A stretch of 64,000 bases of DNA from Algoriphagus halophilus (GTDB lineage Bacteria; Bacteroidota; Bacteroidia; Cytophagales; Cyclobacteriaceae): the NCBI RefSeq assembly GCF_900129785.1, contig NZ_FSRC01000001.1:2542001-2606000 (forward strand), read 5' to 3'. A model generated the notes under the pieces. That model was given only the letters and a program-made list of their open reading frames with translations. It made no database searches and had not been told where the DNA came from. Below, in pieces: positions 1 to 8,656 of this stretch (position 1 is its first letter; every line of letters starts with the position of its first letter). Both the position numbers and the translations under genes were made by a program.

Positions 1-474
1 AAGTATAAAACCTTTGCTTTTGTGGTTCCGGATGAAATTGACACCACTTCTATCTCTCCTGTTTTAAATGCCACCATTGGGGCAAGATTGGGTTCGCAAG
101 GCTTCCGAGAATATGAACAAAAGCCCGATATGCTGGTAAGCTATAAGATCTTTATGGATTCTATTCGGTATAGAGGGTATGTTCAACCAGAATTTGATTA
201 TTGGTTAAACAGGCGGGGTATCACCACCATCAATGAAGAAGGTGAAGAGGAAAAGGAACAAGAAAAAGATGAAACTTATAATCAGGTGAAGTATCAAGAA
301 AACCAAGGCATGTTGGTCATTTATGTCATTGACAGTAAAAGAGGAAGTACTATTTGGCAAGGATATACTGCAGCAAACTTTGATGCATCCTCTCCTAACT
401 TTCAATCCGACATCACCAGAGCTGCTTACCGAGTCATGAATGAATTCAAGGTTGTCAATAGGTATATGCAATAA
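1..474 (+). CDS. DUF4136-type envelope protein, 5' end cut off by the window
   Basis: The frame is open from base 1 and stops at 474, giving 157 visible residues; the signal peptide and first strand are missing. The visible part starts KYKTFAF, then a stretch about minimal solubilisation of Asp/Glu-rich loops, and ends with DITRAAYRVMNEF, which fits the DUF4136 family of Bacteroidota lipoproteins (function unknown). An acidic low-complexity stretch (residues about 75-90, Glu/Lys-rich) interrupts the domain. A strong hairpin terminator follows at 541-566. The family call comes from pattern recognition, so it is moderately sure; the cellular role is unknown. Confidence 0.65.
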   Translation, partial: KYKTFAFVVPDEIDTTSISPVLNATIGARLGSQGFREYEQKPDMLVSYKIFMDSIRYRGYVQPEFDYWLNRRGITTINEEGEEEKEQEKDETYNQVKYQENQGMLVIYVIDSKRGSTIWQGYTAANFDASSPNFQSDITRAAYRVMNEFKVVNRYMQ

Positions 475-540
475 CCTCAGATAGTTATTAGGGAATATTC
501 CTGTGCAATCTGTGGACTTAATCCACAATAAAATATGAAA

Positions 541-567
541 CCCCGATTCTTTCGGGGCTTTTTTTTG
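541..567 (+). terminator. Rho-independent terminator after the DUF4136 gene
   Basis: CCCCGA (541-546) pairs with TCGGGG (552-557) around a 5-base loop, followed by C and eight T residues. It closes the transcript ending at 474. Confidence 0.85.
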
Positions 568-716
568 CCTAATTAATTCTCCAAAAACTAGCCGAAATCC
601 ACTCATACACCTCAAATAGACCAATTTTCAGTATTACTAGGATTAATTTTCTTTACTCCATTTTGGGACTGGCAATTGGTTTGGAACTAGTTCATCAAAA
701 CCAAGAAAACTGAACA

Positions 717-1565
717 ATGAAAAAATCATTTATTATCACAGGAATTTTAGGAGCCACGATCATGGTTTCATGTGTTTCCAAGAAGAAATACACAGAATTA
801 GAGAGTAATCTTTTTAAGACTCAAACAGAACTGGCCACTACGAATCAGGAAAAAGCTGAATTAGAGGAAAAGATGGCAATCATTGAAGCAAGAGTAGCAG
901 AATACAATAACCGAATCAACTCTTTAAGAGCTGTTAATGATGAATTAAACAGCACGAATGCAAGCCTATATAGCATTGAAGGCTCTACGGTCATGTCCAA
1001 AAACTCCAAGACCAAGATGAATGAGACTTTGGCAATGGTGGATCAAGAAAAATTAGCTCAGGCCAAAACCTTGGAAGATTCAGTAAACTTAGCTGTAGAA
1101 TACAACCTGAAGAAAAATATTACGGAGACTTCCGAAGAAGGTGATCAAGATGATGTTCAAATTGATATTGACCAAACTGTAGTGATGATTTCCGTATCAG
1201 ATAAATTGTTATTCAATACAGGGAGCTACAGAATCAATAGTAAGGCCAACCCATTATTGCAAAAATTGGCTGAAGTAATCAATGCTGAACCAAGCCTACA
1301 AGTGATGATTGAAGGTCATACTGATCCAAGATCTATTTCAACAGGCGTAATCCAAGATAACTGGGATCTATCTGTGAAAAGAGCCACAAGCATCGTTAGA
1401 AAGCTTCAGGAAGAATACAATGTAGCTCCAGAGAAAATGATTGCAGCAGGCAGAGCGAGCTATATGCCGATCGTTGAAAATGACTCTCCAGAAAACATGG
1501 CGATCAACAGAAGAACTAGAATTGTTTTGATTCCAGATTTGGATATGTTCTTTGCAATGTTGTAA
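717..1565 (+). CDS. OmpA-family peptidoglycan-associated lipoprotein
   Basis: The 282-residue protein probably anchors the outer membrane to peptidoglycan. Its N terminus is a lipoprotein signal (MKKSFIITGILGATIMVSC) with a lipobox ending at Cys19. Residues about 25-85 form a heptad-rich coiled coil (KAELEEKMAIIEARVAEYNN). The C-terminal OmpA domain (about 145-275) contains the expected EGHTDPRS and NRRTRIVL motifs, the latter being the diaminopimelate-binding segment. The gene stands alone between two terminators (541-567 and 1595-1627). The start is the only ATG just before a convincing signal peptide. The family is certain; the exact partner is unknown. Confidence 0.93.
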   Translation: MKKSFIITGILGATIMVSCVSKKKYTELESNLFKTQTELATTNQEKAELEEKMAIIEARVAEYNNRINSLRAVNDELNSTNASLYSIEGSTVMSKNSKTKMNETLAMVDQEKLAQAKTLEDSVNLAVEYNLKKNITETSEEGDQDDVQIDIDQTVVMISVSDKLLFNTGSYRINSKANPLLQKLAEVINAEPSLQVMIEGHTDPRSISTGVIQDNWDLSVKRATSIVRKLQEEYNVAPEKMIAAGRASYMPIVENDSPENMAINRRTRIVLIPDLDMFFAML

Positions 1566-1594
1566 ACTTCCCGATTACCAACACTACCAACCAT

Positions 1595-1627
1595 AAAAGG
1601 CTGATCTCAATTGAAGATCAGCCTTTT
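1595..1627. terminator. Bidirectional terminator between convergent genes
   Basis: AAAAGGCTGATCT (1595-1607) and AGATCAGCCTTTT (1615-1627) form a perfect 13-bp stem with a 7-base loop. It has T runs in both directions, so it can end both the OmpA-family gene (plus) and the TolC gene (minus). Confidence 0.88.
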
Positions 1628-1659
1628 TTTGCTAGAGTTCGTTTATTCTTTTATTTCTT

Positions 1660-2994
1660 TTAGTATTCTACTGTCAGGGTTCCCAAAGCATGTTTCATCA
1701 ACACCTCTTGAAAATACAAGGTATAAATCGCCTGAGCCTGGTCTGCTTGTGCAGCTACCAATTGCTGATTGGCCGTAGATAGGTCCACAAAATTGGATAA
1801 ACCTAATCTAAATCGCTCACGAACTGCCAACAGAGCTTCTTCTGCAGCCAATACCTGAACCTGGGTATTCTTTTCATTTCTTACCGCAGCCTGGTAATTA
1901 ATATAGGCAAGCTTAACCTCTTGATAAATCTTTCTATCCAAAGATTCCTTTTGAAGAATTTGGTTTTGATACGCTACTTTCCTTCTTCCTACTTCCAACT
2001 TGGTTTGAAGGTTATTGAAAATTGGAATTTGTAAGTTCAAACCTAAAACTTGTTGAGGGTAAATTTTCAACAATTGCTCACGCAATGTCCTATCATCCAA
2101 AGAAGTAAAGAAGGTATTGTAATTATAAAAAGCACCGATTCTTGGATAATACATCGCTTTCATGGCTTTCACACTTTTTTGTGCTGATTCCACCAACATC
2201 TCTTGCTGGTCTAAATCTGACCTACTATCCATAGCCAATTCATACAGTTCGTTGACGCTTAGCCCGTCAAACGTGACCGTAGTAGCCAATGGGTCCACAG
2301 AATCCAGTTCCGGTACCACAGTAGGTTCCAGCATCAGGTATTCTGATAAATTCCAAAGGTCTGTTTCCAATTGAACCTGAGCTCTCACAGCGACAGACTC
2401 CAATCTTGCCACTTCTGATTCCTGATTGTATTGATCGGATAAGGTTCTCAGACCGGCATCTACAAAACCAGTGATCTGTTCTAATTGCTGTTTCTGATTA
2501 TCCAGGTTTTCCTTAGCTATTCTATAGAGTTCCCCATCCAGCAATACTTGTAAATACCTTCTAGAGACCTCAAATACTACCTGTTGTGCTGCTCTTTCAA
2601 GCCCCTTCTCTCCTGCCAAATAAGATAATTTTGAAGATTGCGTATCTAATAATCTTCTACCAAAGTTGAACACAGGCATATTCAGGTTCACTCCAGAGGA
2701 GACAATTTCATTGGTCACGTTTGTCACCACAATTTCCCCTTCAATTTGTTGAAATTGCTGCCCTCTTTGCTGTTGAAAGGAGGTACTTAGATTCGCACTT
2801 GGGAAATGAGAGGCCAAAGCCGATTGCTTTTGCCTTTTCAATACCTCCATTTGGTTGGACTGGATTTGAAAATCCAGGTTTTTGGAAAGTGCAATATCTA
2901 CTGCTTGCCGAAAGTCCAGTTTAAGGGTGTCTTGGGCTTGAACTCCTCCTAAAGTACTTATCAGGAGTGTAGCTCCTAAAATATAGTTACGCAT
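1660..2994 (-). CDS. TolC-family outer membrane efflux protein
   Basis: This is an outer-membrane channel subunit of an export system, about 444 residues, the usual TolC/OEP length. The start at 2994 gives MRNYILGATLLISTLGGVQAQ, a clean signal peptide. It overlaps the ATPase stop codon by 8 bases (ATGCGTAA), an arrangement typical of translational coupling. In-frame ATGs at 3009 and 3027 would only lengthen the basic N terminus. Two long alpha-helical repeats are visible, including the SRRYLQVLLDGELYRIAKEN and YINYQAAVRNEKNTQVQ regions, as in OEP duplicated repeats. It is the third gene of a permease-ATPase-TolC operon. No periplasmic adaptor gene is present beside it, which is unusual for a TolC-linked ABC exporter. 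Confidence 0.9.
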   Translation of the reverse strand: MRNYILGATLLISTLGGVQAQDTLKLDFRQAVDIALSKNLDFQIQSNQMEVLKRQKQSALASHFPSANLSTSFQQQRGQQFQQIEGEIVVTNVTNEIVSSGVNLNMPVFNFGRRLLDTQSSKLSYLAGEKGLERAAQQVVFEVSRRYLQVLLDGELYRIAKENLDNQKQQLEQITGFVDAGLRTLSDQYNQESEVARLESVAVRAQVQLETDLWNLSEYLMLEPTVVPELDSVDPLATTVTFDGLSVNELYELAMDSRSDLDQQEMLVESAQKSVKAMKAMYYPRIGAFYNYNTFFTSLDDRTLREQLLKIYPQQVLGLNLQIPIFNNLQTKLEVGRRKVAYQNQILQKESLDRKIYQEVKLAYINYQAAVRNEKNTQVQVLAAEEALLAVRERFRLGLSNFVDLSTANQQLVAAQADQAQAIYTLYFQEVLMKHALGTLTVEY

Positions 2995-3670
2995 GGGTAA
3001 TAACTTCATCTTGATCAATTTTTCCATCCAGCATTTGAATCAACCTGGTACCAAAATCCGCATTTTCCCTGGCATGGGTAGCTTGGATTATGGTCGTGCC
3101 TTCCTTGTGAAGCTCCTGGAAAACCTGCATGATTTCCTGAGCTTGTCCAGAATGTAAATTACCAGTCGGTTCATCCGCTAAGAGTATTCTTGGTTTTCCG
3201 GCTATTGCTCTGGCAATACCAACCAATTGTTGTTGCCCTCCTGATAGCTGGGCAGGGAATAGGTCTTTTTTGGCTACCATATTGAATCTATCCAATAAGT
3301 CTGCAATGATACTTTTTCGCTCATTGGAGGATACTTTTCTATATAGAAGTGGAGTTTCAATGTTTTCATAAACGGTCAACTCATCAATCAAATGATAGGC
3401 CTGGAAAATGTAGCCGAATTCTGATTTATGAAGGGCAGATCTATCCCGATCCCTCATTTTGTTGATATTATTGTCTCCAAACCAATATTCCCCAGAATAG
3501 TCCTCATCTAACAAACCAAGAATATTGAGTAACGTTGACTTACCGGCACCGCTAGGTCCCATCAACGTAACAAACTCTCCCTCATTGATGGTAAGGTTAA
3601 TTCCTTTGAGAATAAAAATCCTTTGAAAGCGGGATTCTATGTACTTATCAATTTCTTTAAGTTGAATCAT
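2987..3670 (-). CDS. LolD/MacB-type ABC transporter ATPase
   Basis: This 227-residue cytoplasmic nucleotide-binding subunit would energise an FtsX-type permease. All motifs are intact: Walker A GPSGAGKST (38-46), Q-loop Gln90, signature LSGGQ (142-146), Walker B ILLADE (162-167) and the H-loop His199 (ATHA). The segment ADEPTGNLHSGQAQEI fits the LolD/MacB/FtsE branch. It lies 31 bp after the permease gene ending at 3702 and overlaps the TolC gene, so the three are surely co-transcribed. It is the only ATPase of this branch in the window, against fourteen permeases; whether it serves several of them is an open question. Confidence 0.94.
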   Translation of the reverse strand: MIQLKEIDKYIESRFQRIFILKGINLTINEGEFVTLMGPSGAGKSTLLNILGLLDEDYSGEYWFGDNNINKMRDRDRSALHKSEFGYIFQAYHLIDELTVYENIETPLLYRKVSSNERKSIIADLLDRFNMVAKKDLFPAQLSGGQQQLVGIARAIAGKPRILLADEPTGNLHSGQAQEIMQVFQELHKEGTTIIQATHARENADFGTRLIQMLDGKIDQDEVITHA

Positions 3671-3701
3671 TCTGTTTTAATGAAATAGGTATTGTGTGTA
3701 A

Positions 3702-6104
3702 TTAATCACTTTTTAATGTTTTTGCCGGATTCAATGAATACACCTTCCAGCTTCTATAGGCAATGGTAATTAAGGCCAATAAGAATACGACAGCAATCGA
3801 AATCACAAATGGCCATATAGATTGAGTGGTTCTATTTGCAAAGTCCTGTAACCAGGAATTGGAAAACCAAATCCCGAAGCCGATCGCCAAAATAGCTGCC
3901 ACCGACAATAGTTTGAGAAAATCTGCAGCAAGCACCCCCACCACATTTTGTTGGGTAGCTCCCAGCACCTTTCTAATACTGATCTCTCTGGTTCTTCTTA
4001 GGGCTACATAACTAACCAACCCAAAGAGTCCCATGCAGGCAATGAAAATGGCAATTCCTGAAAAGACTCCAAAAATCAATCCTGCTTGTTGTTCAGAATT
4101 ATACATATGAGCATAGGCTTGATCCACAAATACGGGATTGAAAGGCCGCTCTGGTACCAACCTCTGCCAAACATTCTCCAAAGTAGCCAAATGAGTTGCA
4201 GGGTTCCCTACCGGAAGTTTTACCAAGAGCACGTTCGCCTGGTCAGGATCATTAAATATGACTAGTGGCCCCACTTGATGATGCAAAGAATTGAAATAAA
4301 AATCCTTTACCACTCCTTTCACTTCTGAGTTGGAATTAAAGCCAACATTGATGGTTTTGCCTACTGCTTCTTCTACTGTCCAGCCCATTTCTTTTACGGC
4401 CGTCTCATTCAAAATCACGGTATTACGGTCATCTGATTTTTCCAATTCACTTCTTTTTGGATCTGTTTCAGAAAAATTATTACCTGCTATCAAATCCAAA
4501 TCAATGGTTTTGATCAGATCGGTATCTACAGAATATCCAGTAATCATGAATTCTCGCTGATTATCACCACCAGGGAAAATTTTATATCCTGCTTTGATGT
4601 GTACCGGCATGTCAGCAGCACGGGAAATGGAAGTAGCTGCTCCTGACCTCAACAGTTCATTCTTGAGGGTTTCTATCCCACCTCTCATGTTGTAGTGGTA
4701 GCTCAACGAAACTAAATGCTCCTTGTCATACCCCAGGTTGATTTCTTGCATGTAATCCAATTGGTTTTTCACCACCATGGTGGAAATCAAGAGACCAATG
4801 GAAACAAAGAACTGAAAAACCACCAATGTTTTTCGTACCCATGCGCCTCCTCCCATTTTGGTCTTGTTGGCCAAGGCTTTAATGGGCTCCATTCCAGAAA
4901 GGATCAAAGAAGGATATAACCCGGCCAATACTCCCATCAATGCCACAAAAGCAAGAATCAACGTGACTCCTAGTGGAGTTACCAAAAGGTCTAATCTCAA
5001 AGGAACTCCACTGATCGAAGAAAATTTGGGAGAAATCAGATAGAGCGCCAAAATACTGAGTAGCGTAGAGGCAAAAGTCAATAGCATGGATTCGGAAACA
5101 AATTGTCCAAATAATTGGATTCTTCCTGCTCCCATGGCTTTCCTCAAACCAACTTCTTTATTTCTTTCTGTGGCTTCAGCAGTAGCAAGATTCACATAGT
5201 TGATCACCCCAATTGCGATCAGTAATAATGCAACAATTCCAAAAATATATAAATAACGAATATCAGTCCCTGGCTTAATTGAGTCCAAAGCCTGATCTCC
5301 AAGATGTATATTGGTCACAGGTTGAAGGAAAAAGGCAGTTTCATATCCATACTCTGCCAATTCTTTGCCTAAATACTTATCGACTAGCTGTGCTAATTTA
5401 CCTTCAAAAACTTCTGGCTCTGTTCCGGGCTTCACCTTGACATAGGTATAATAATTACTGGGAGACCACTCCGGATCTCTACCATGCCTATGGGTCTTAA
5501 ACGAAGCTAAAAAATCAAAATCAATATGGCTGTTGGATGGAAAGTCCTCCATGACCCCAGAAATCACATAATCATCATTGTCTATTTTCAAAGCTTGACC
5601 TTGAGCTGCATTGGCATTCCCAAAATATCTTTCTGCGGTGCTTTTGGTCAACACCACTTGATTGGGTTCTGAAAAAGCCTGTAGTGGATTTCCGGAAACC
5701 ATTTTAAAATCAAATACCCGATAGAAGTTTTCATCTACATAGGCAAAAGCTGACTCCTCTTGGTTTCCTTCCCCTGCATCTACCATCACAGTAGAAAAAA
5801 TACTGATATCAAAAATCAAGGTTCCGGTTTCTGCCTCAGGTATTTCCTCTAAAATGGAAGGCACCAAACTGGAAGGTGTAGTAGACACCAACTGCGATTC
5901 CCCATCAGATTTGAATTCCTGATTCATTTTATAAATCCGGTGATAATCCGAATACATCGTATCATAACTCCATTCATGATGGATATATAGACAAATAGCC
6001 AAGAAACTTACCACTGCGATGGTCAGGCCCAACAGATTGATTCCAGTATACAGCTTTCGCTTCTGGAGATTTCTAAAAGATACTTTCAAGTAATTTTTCC
6101 ACAT
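3702..6104 (-). CDS. Double-FtsX ABC transporter permease (paralogue 1)
   Basis: An inner-membrane permease of 800 residues made of two fused FtsX/MacB units. TM1 (about 22-42) precedes a large extracytoplasmic MacB-like core. TM2-TM4 lie at about 286-308, 337-357 and 378-402. TM5 (about 427-446) opens a second core, and TM6-TM8 lie at about 678-700, 730-750 and 763-783. Two cytoplasmic coupling motifs, KEVGLRKAMG (316-325) and REISIRKVLG (706-715), are where an ATPase dimer should dock. ATG at 6104 is preferred over an upstream TTG because all paralogues begin M-(W/F/L/I)-KNY. It is the only one of the fourteen directly followed by an ATPase. It ends LNPAKTLKSD, and a sigma-54-like module lies upstream at 6223-6326. 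Confidence 0.93.
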   Translation of the reverse strand: MWKNYLKVSFRNLQKRKLYTGINLLGLTIAVVSFLAICLYIHHEWSYDTMYSDYHRIYKMNQEFKSDGESQLVSTTPSSLVPSILEEIPEAETGTLIFDISIFSTVMVDAGEGNQEESAFAYVDENFYRVFDFKMVSGNPLQAFSEPNQVVLTKSTAERYFGNANAAQGQALKIDNDDYVISGVMEDFPSNSHIDFDFLASFKTHRHGRDPEWSPSNYYTYVKVKPGTEPEVFEGKLAQLVDKYLGKELAEYGYETAFFLQPVTNIHLGDQALDSIKPGTDIRYLYIFGIVALLLIAIGVINYVNLATAEATERNKEVGLRKAMGAGRIQLFGQFVSESMLLTFASTLLSILALYLISPKFSSISGVPLRLDLLVTPLGVTLILAFVALMGVLAGLYPSLILSGMEPIKALANKTKMGGGAWVRKTLVVFQFFVSIGLLISTMVVKNQLDYMQEINLGYDKEHLVSLSYHYNMRGGIETLKNELLRSGAATSISRAADMPVHIKAGYKIFPGGDNQREFMITGYSVDTDLIKTIDLDLIAGNNFSETDPKRSELEKSDDRNTVILNETAVKEMGWTVEEAVGKTINVGFNSNSEVKGVVKDFYFNSLHHQVGPLVIFNDPDQANVLLVKLPVGNPATHLATLENVWQRLVPERPFNPVFVDQAYAHMYNSEQQAGLIFGVFSGIAIFIACMGLFGLVSYVALRRTREISIRKVLGATQQNVVGVLAADFLKLLSVAAILAIGFGIWFSNSWLQDFANRTTQSIWPFVISIAVVFLLALITIAYRSWKVYSLNPAKTLKSD

Positions 6105-6222
6105 GGCCAAAAAAGGTTTGATTTAGGAAAATTGAATTTTAATGAATTGTCATGTTCTTCCAACACAAAAAATAAAGGTGAATTGAACACACCTTCGGCT
6201 TTTGTGATCCTACTGCTTTCTT

Positions 6223-6326
6223 TCCCAGTTTTGTGCCATAAAAAAAAGCCCCTGAAATAACTCCAGAGGCATTTTTTGGTATTCAACCCTATTGTTTTCT
6301 CGAACATTTTTGTTCGCATGCGGACG
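6223..6326 (-). promoter_or_regulatory. Sigma-54-like promoter with upstream operator (module a)
   Basis: Minus strand: TGGCACAAAACTGGGA (6238 down to 6223) matches the sigma-54 -24 box, with G at the -13 position but not the usual GC at -12. The operator starts 62 bp upstream of it: CGAACA-N4-TGTTCG-N4-CGGACG read on the plus strand at 6301-6326. The first two hexamers form a perfect inverted repeat. The predicted target is the permease-ATPase-TolC operon, with a leader of about 100 nt. Confidence 0.65.
6240..6270 (-). terminator. Rho-independent terminator of the Gfo/Idh operon
   Basis: On the minus strand GCCTCTG pairs with CAGGGGC (one G-U pair, 9-base loop), followed by eight T residues. 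It lies between the operator and the -24 box of module a, so it can insulate the permease promoter from the upstream operon. Confidence 0.8.
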
Positions 6327-6364
6327 AAACATATGAATTATTTCATCCGGTAAGATGGTCTTTT

Positions 6365-7714
6365 TTAAAATTTTCGATATTTCCCATCCAGGTATTTATT
6401 GGCCTCCTTTTCTGAGAATCTCGCTTTTTTACTATCCCAATGCAAGGTCTGGTTTGGAAAACGACCAGCAATCACTCCTAGCAAAATGGTCTCTGTCAAT
6501 CGGGCTGCATAAGAGAATGGTGCACTACATTCATCTTTACCAAGACAGGCATCCACAAACTGATGGTAATGTTTTTTACTTTCAGCATCATAGTCCTTTA
6601 CAGGCTTACCTAAGTTAAATGACTCAATGTCCATTTCCACATAGTTACCATCAACTATTTTTCTTGGCAACTGCTGGAAGTGTGGAAGCAACAATCTGCC
6701 TTCCTCACCAATAAACATTGCGCCTTGATCGGGTAATTGATCTCCATTTGGCAACACCAAATCTTCATGATCTGCAGGAGCTCCAGGTCCATCGTACCAA
6801 ACCCATTTCAATTTCTCTGTAGTTTGTGGTGTACCCGGGAATTCATAGGTTACCACGTTATTCTCTGGAAAACCAAATCCTGTGGGTTGACGGCATTCGT
6901 TGATGATCGTTTCCGGTACATCCAACTGTAAGGCATTATAAGGGGTGTCAAAAATATGGACTCCCATATCTCCAAGCGTACCACAACCATAATCCATTAC
7001 TTTTCTCCAGTTACCTGGGTGATAATATCCTTCTTTATAGGGTCTTTCCGGAGCTGTACCCTGCCATAAGTTCCAATCTAAAGTAGATGGAACCGGATCT
7101 GATCCCGCTGGCTCTGGCCCATCAAATCCCCAGTTTTTGGGAGACCAGGCTCTTACGGTATGAACTTTCCCTATGATTCCTGATTGAATCAAAAGTGTCG
7201 CTAATTTATAGTCATAAAATGAATGAACCTGAATCCCCATTTGAGTTACCAGATTCTTCTTTTCAGCCATTTTCTTCATTTCTCTAGCCTCTGAAACATG
7301 ATGGGTCAAAGGCTTTTGACAATACACAGGCTTATCCATTTTCATCGCCATCAAGGACGCAGGAGCATGTGTATGGTCTGGAGTAGAAACAACTACCGCA
7401 TCAATTTCATCTTCAAGCTCTTTCAATAGAACACGATAGTCTGCATAGGTTTTCGCATTAGGATGAAGGGCCTTTGCTTTGGCCAATGCCTCACTATCTA
7501 CATCACAAAGCGCAACCACATCTACCAAATCATGGGATGAGATCGCATCTAAATCTGCCATTCCCATTCCACCTAGACCAATGTGTGCAGTTCTTAACCT
7601 ACCTTCTGCATTCAGTTTCCCTAAAAAAGATGGTGCCAAAGCGGCTCCAAGCATACCGATGCTACTCTTCTTTACAAAGTCACGTCGGTCCATGATTGCT
7701 AATTTCTTACTCAT
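6365..7714 (-). CDS. Gfo/Idh/MocA-family NAD(P)-dependent oxidoreductase, probably Tat-exported
   Basis: This 449-residue sugar oxidoreductase has the family's Rossmann start (RTAHIGLGGMGMADLDAI, about 40-58) and the conserved catalytic-side motif YCQKPLTHH, the EKP-like lysine motif. Its N terminus MDRRDFVKKSSIGMLGAAL carries a twin-arginine motif. The family member is therefore probably exported, as is common for Bacteroidota Gfo/Idh proteins. ATG at 7714 is used; ATG at 7693 would start right at MDRRDF and is equally possible. It lies 20 bp after the DUF1080 gene, suggesting joint work on glycosides oxidised at C3. The substrate is unknown. Confidence 0.9.
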   Translation of the reverse strand: MSKKLAIMDRRDFVKKSSIGMLGAALAPSFLGKLNAEGRLRTAHIGLGGMGMADLDAISSHDLVDVVALCDVDSEALAKAKALHPNAKTYADYRVLLKELEDEIDAVVVSTPDHTHAPASLMAMKMDKPVYCQKPLTHHVSEAREMKKMAEKKNLVTQMGIQVHSFYDYKLATLLIQSGIIGKVHTVRAWSPKNWGFDGPEPAGSDPVPSTLDWNLWQGTAPERPYKEGYYHPGNWRKVMDYGCGTLGDMGVHIFDTPYNALQLDVPETIINECRQPTGFGFPENNVVTYEFPGTPQTTEKLKWVWYDGPGAPADHEDLVLPNGDQLPDQGAMFIGEEGRLLLPHFQQLPRKIVDGNYVEMDIESFNLGKPVKDYDAESKKHYHQFVDACLGKDECSAPFSYAARLTETILLGVIAGRFPNQTLHWDSKKARFSEKEANKYLDGKYRKF

Positions 7715-7734
7715 TTTTGTGCTTTATTACTTGA

Positions 7735-8394
7735 TTAATTTAATTCCTTGATTCGAATATTCTTAAAATGAACTACATCGCCATGTCCTAGAAAACCAAT
7801 ATGCCCAGAGGATCTTTGAAGCCCTGGGTGATCTTTGCCATCCAAGGTCCCATTTTTACTTGCCTCTAAATAATCTCCCTCCAATATCACTTCTCCATTC
7901 AAAATAATTTTGATTTTCGGATGCTTGACAATTACTTCTTCCTGATTCCATTCACCCACTGGTTTTAGATAGCCACGTTTGGCAGGGATCACCCCATAAA
8001 CAGAACCATGGTATTGGTATTCATGAAGTTCCGCATATTTTTCGGCAGTATTGTCCAAAATCTGAAGCTCTTTTCCCATATAAGCAGCATCTCCTGTCAA
8101 AGGCGCATGAATCCCCAAACCATTATTAGCTCCTGGAGTAAGCTGAAATTCAAACCTCAAGACAAAATCCCCATATTCCTTTTCGGTATAAAGATTTCCT
8201 CCTCCACTCCCCTTGGGATCAATGACAATCATTCCATCCACGGCTTTGTAAGACTCTTTGTTCCCCACCCATCCCTCAAGATTGGTCCCGTTAAATAAAG
8301 AAATAAAATCTGAATCCTCAGATTTGACTTGTGCTTCAACCGAAACGGATAGAAGAAGTAAAAAAGATAGTAAGACAAGAGAATATTTTCTCAT
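7735..8394 (-). CDS. DUF1080 (3-keto-disaccharide hydrolase-like) secreted protein
   Basis: The 219-residue protein begins with a signal peptide (MRKYSLVLLSFLLLLSVSVEAQ) followed by one DUF1080 jelly-roll domain. Typical family motifs are FISLFNGTNLEGWVG near residue 31, YGDFVLRFEFQL near 95, NNGLGIHAP near 110 and SSGHIGFLGHGD near 195. Members of this family are described as acting on 3-keto-glycosides or other glycoside bonds in the periplasm. It is the first gene of a two-gene operon with the exported Gfo/Idh oxidoreductase, which fits an oxidise-then-cleave pathway; that pathway is inferred from context. Confidence 0.9.
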   Translation of the reverse strand: MRKYSLVLLSFLLLLSVSVEAQVKSEDSDFISLFNGTNLEGWVGNKESYKAVDGMIVIDPKGSGGGNLYTEKEYGDFVLRFEFQLTPGANNGLGIHAPLTGDAAYMGKELQILDNTAEKYAELHEYQYHGSVYGVIPAKRGYLKPVGEWNQEEVIVKHPKIKIILNGEVILEGDYLEASKNGTLDGKDHPGLQRSSGHIGFLGHGDVVHFKNIRIKELN

Positions 8395-8656
8395 AGGTTT
8401 AAAAGGGTCTATTTAATTGCTACTCTATTTGAAAAGACAATTTAAAGGAACAATGGGATATTTCCTTAAAAACTTATTTAAAAATTTTCAATACTTCCAA
8501 GGGTGTTATTTTATTTTTTTGAAAAAGATAGAATTTATTCAAAATCAAGTGGGAGGCAAAAGCTTTTTTTTAGGGCTGGTTTTTAATAATTGACAGCTCT
8601 TGTCCAATATTCCAAGCACACTTTCCATCGTTAGGATAAGGTGGTATTTTAGATGT

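Noticed and set aside
670..686. A TGGCAATTGGTTTGGA sequence 30 bp before the OmpA-family gene, resembling a sigma-54 box
   Set aside because: The -24 box is TGGCAA, not TGGCAC or TGGCAT, and no operator hexamers occur 60 bp upstream. Probably chance.
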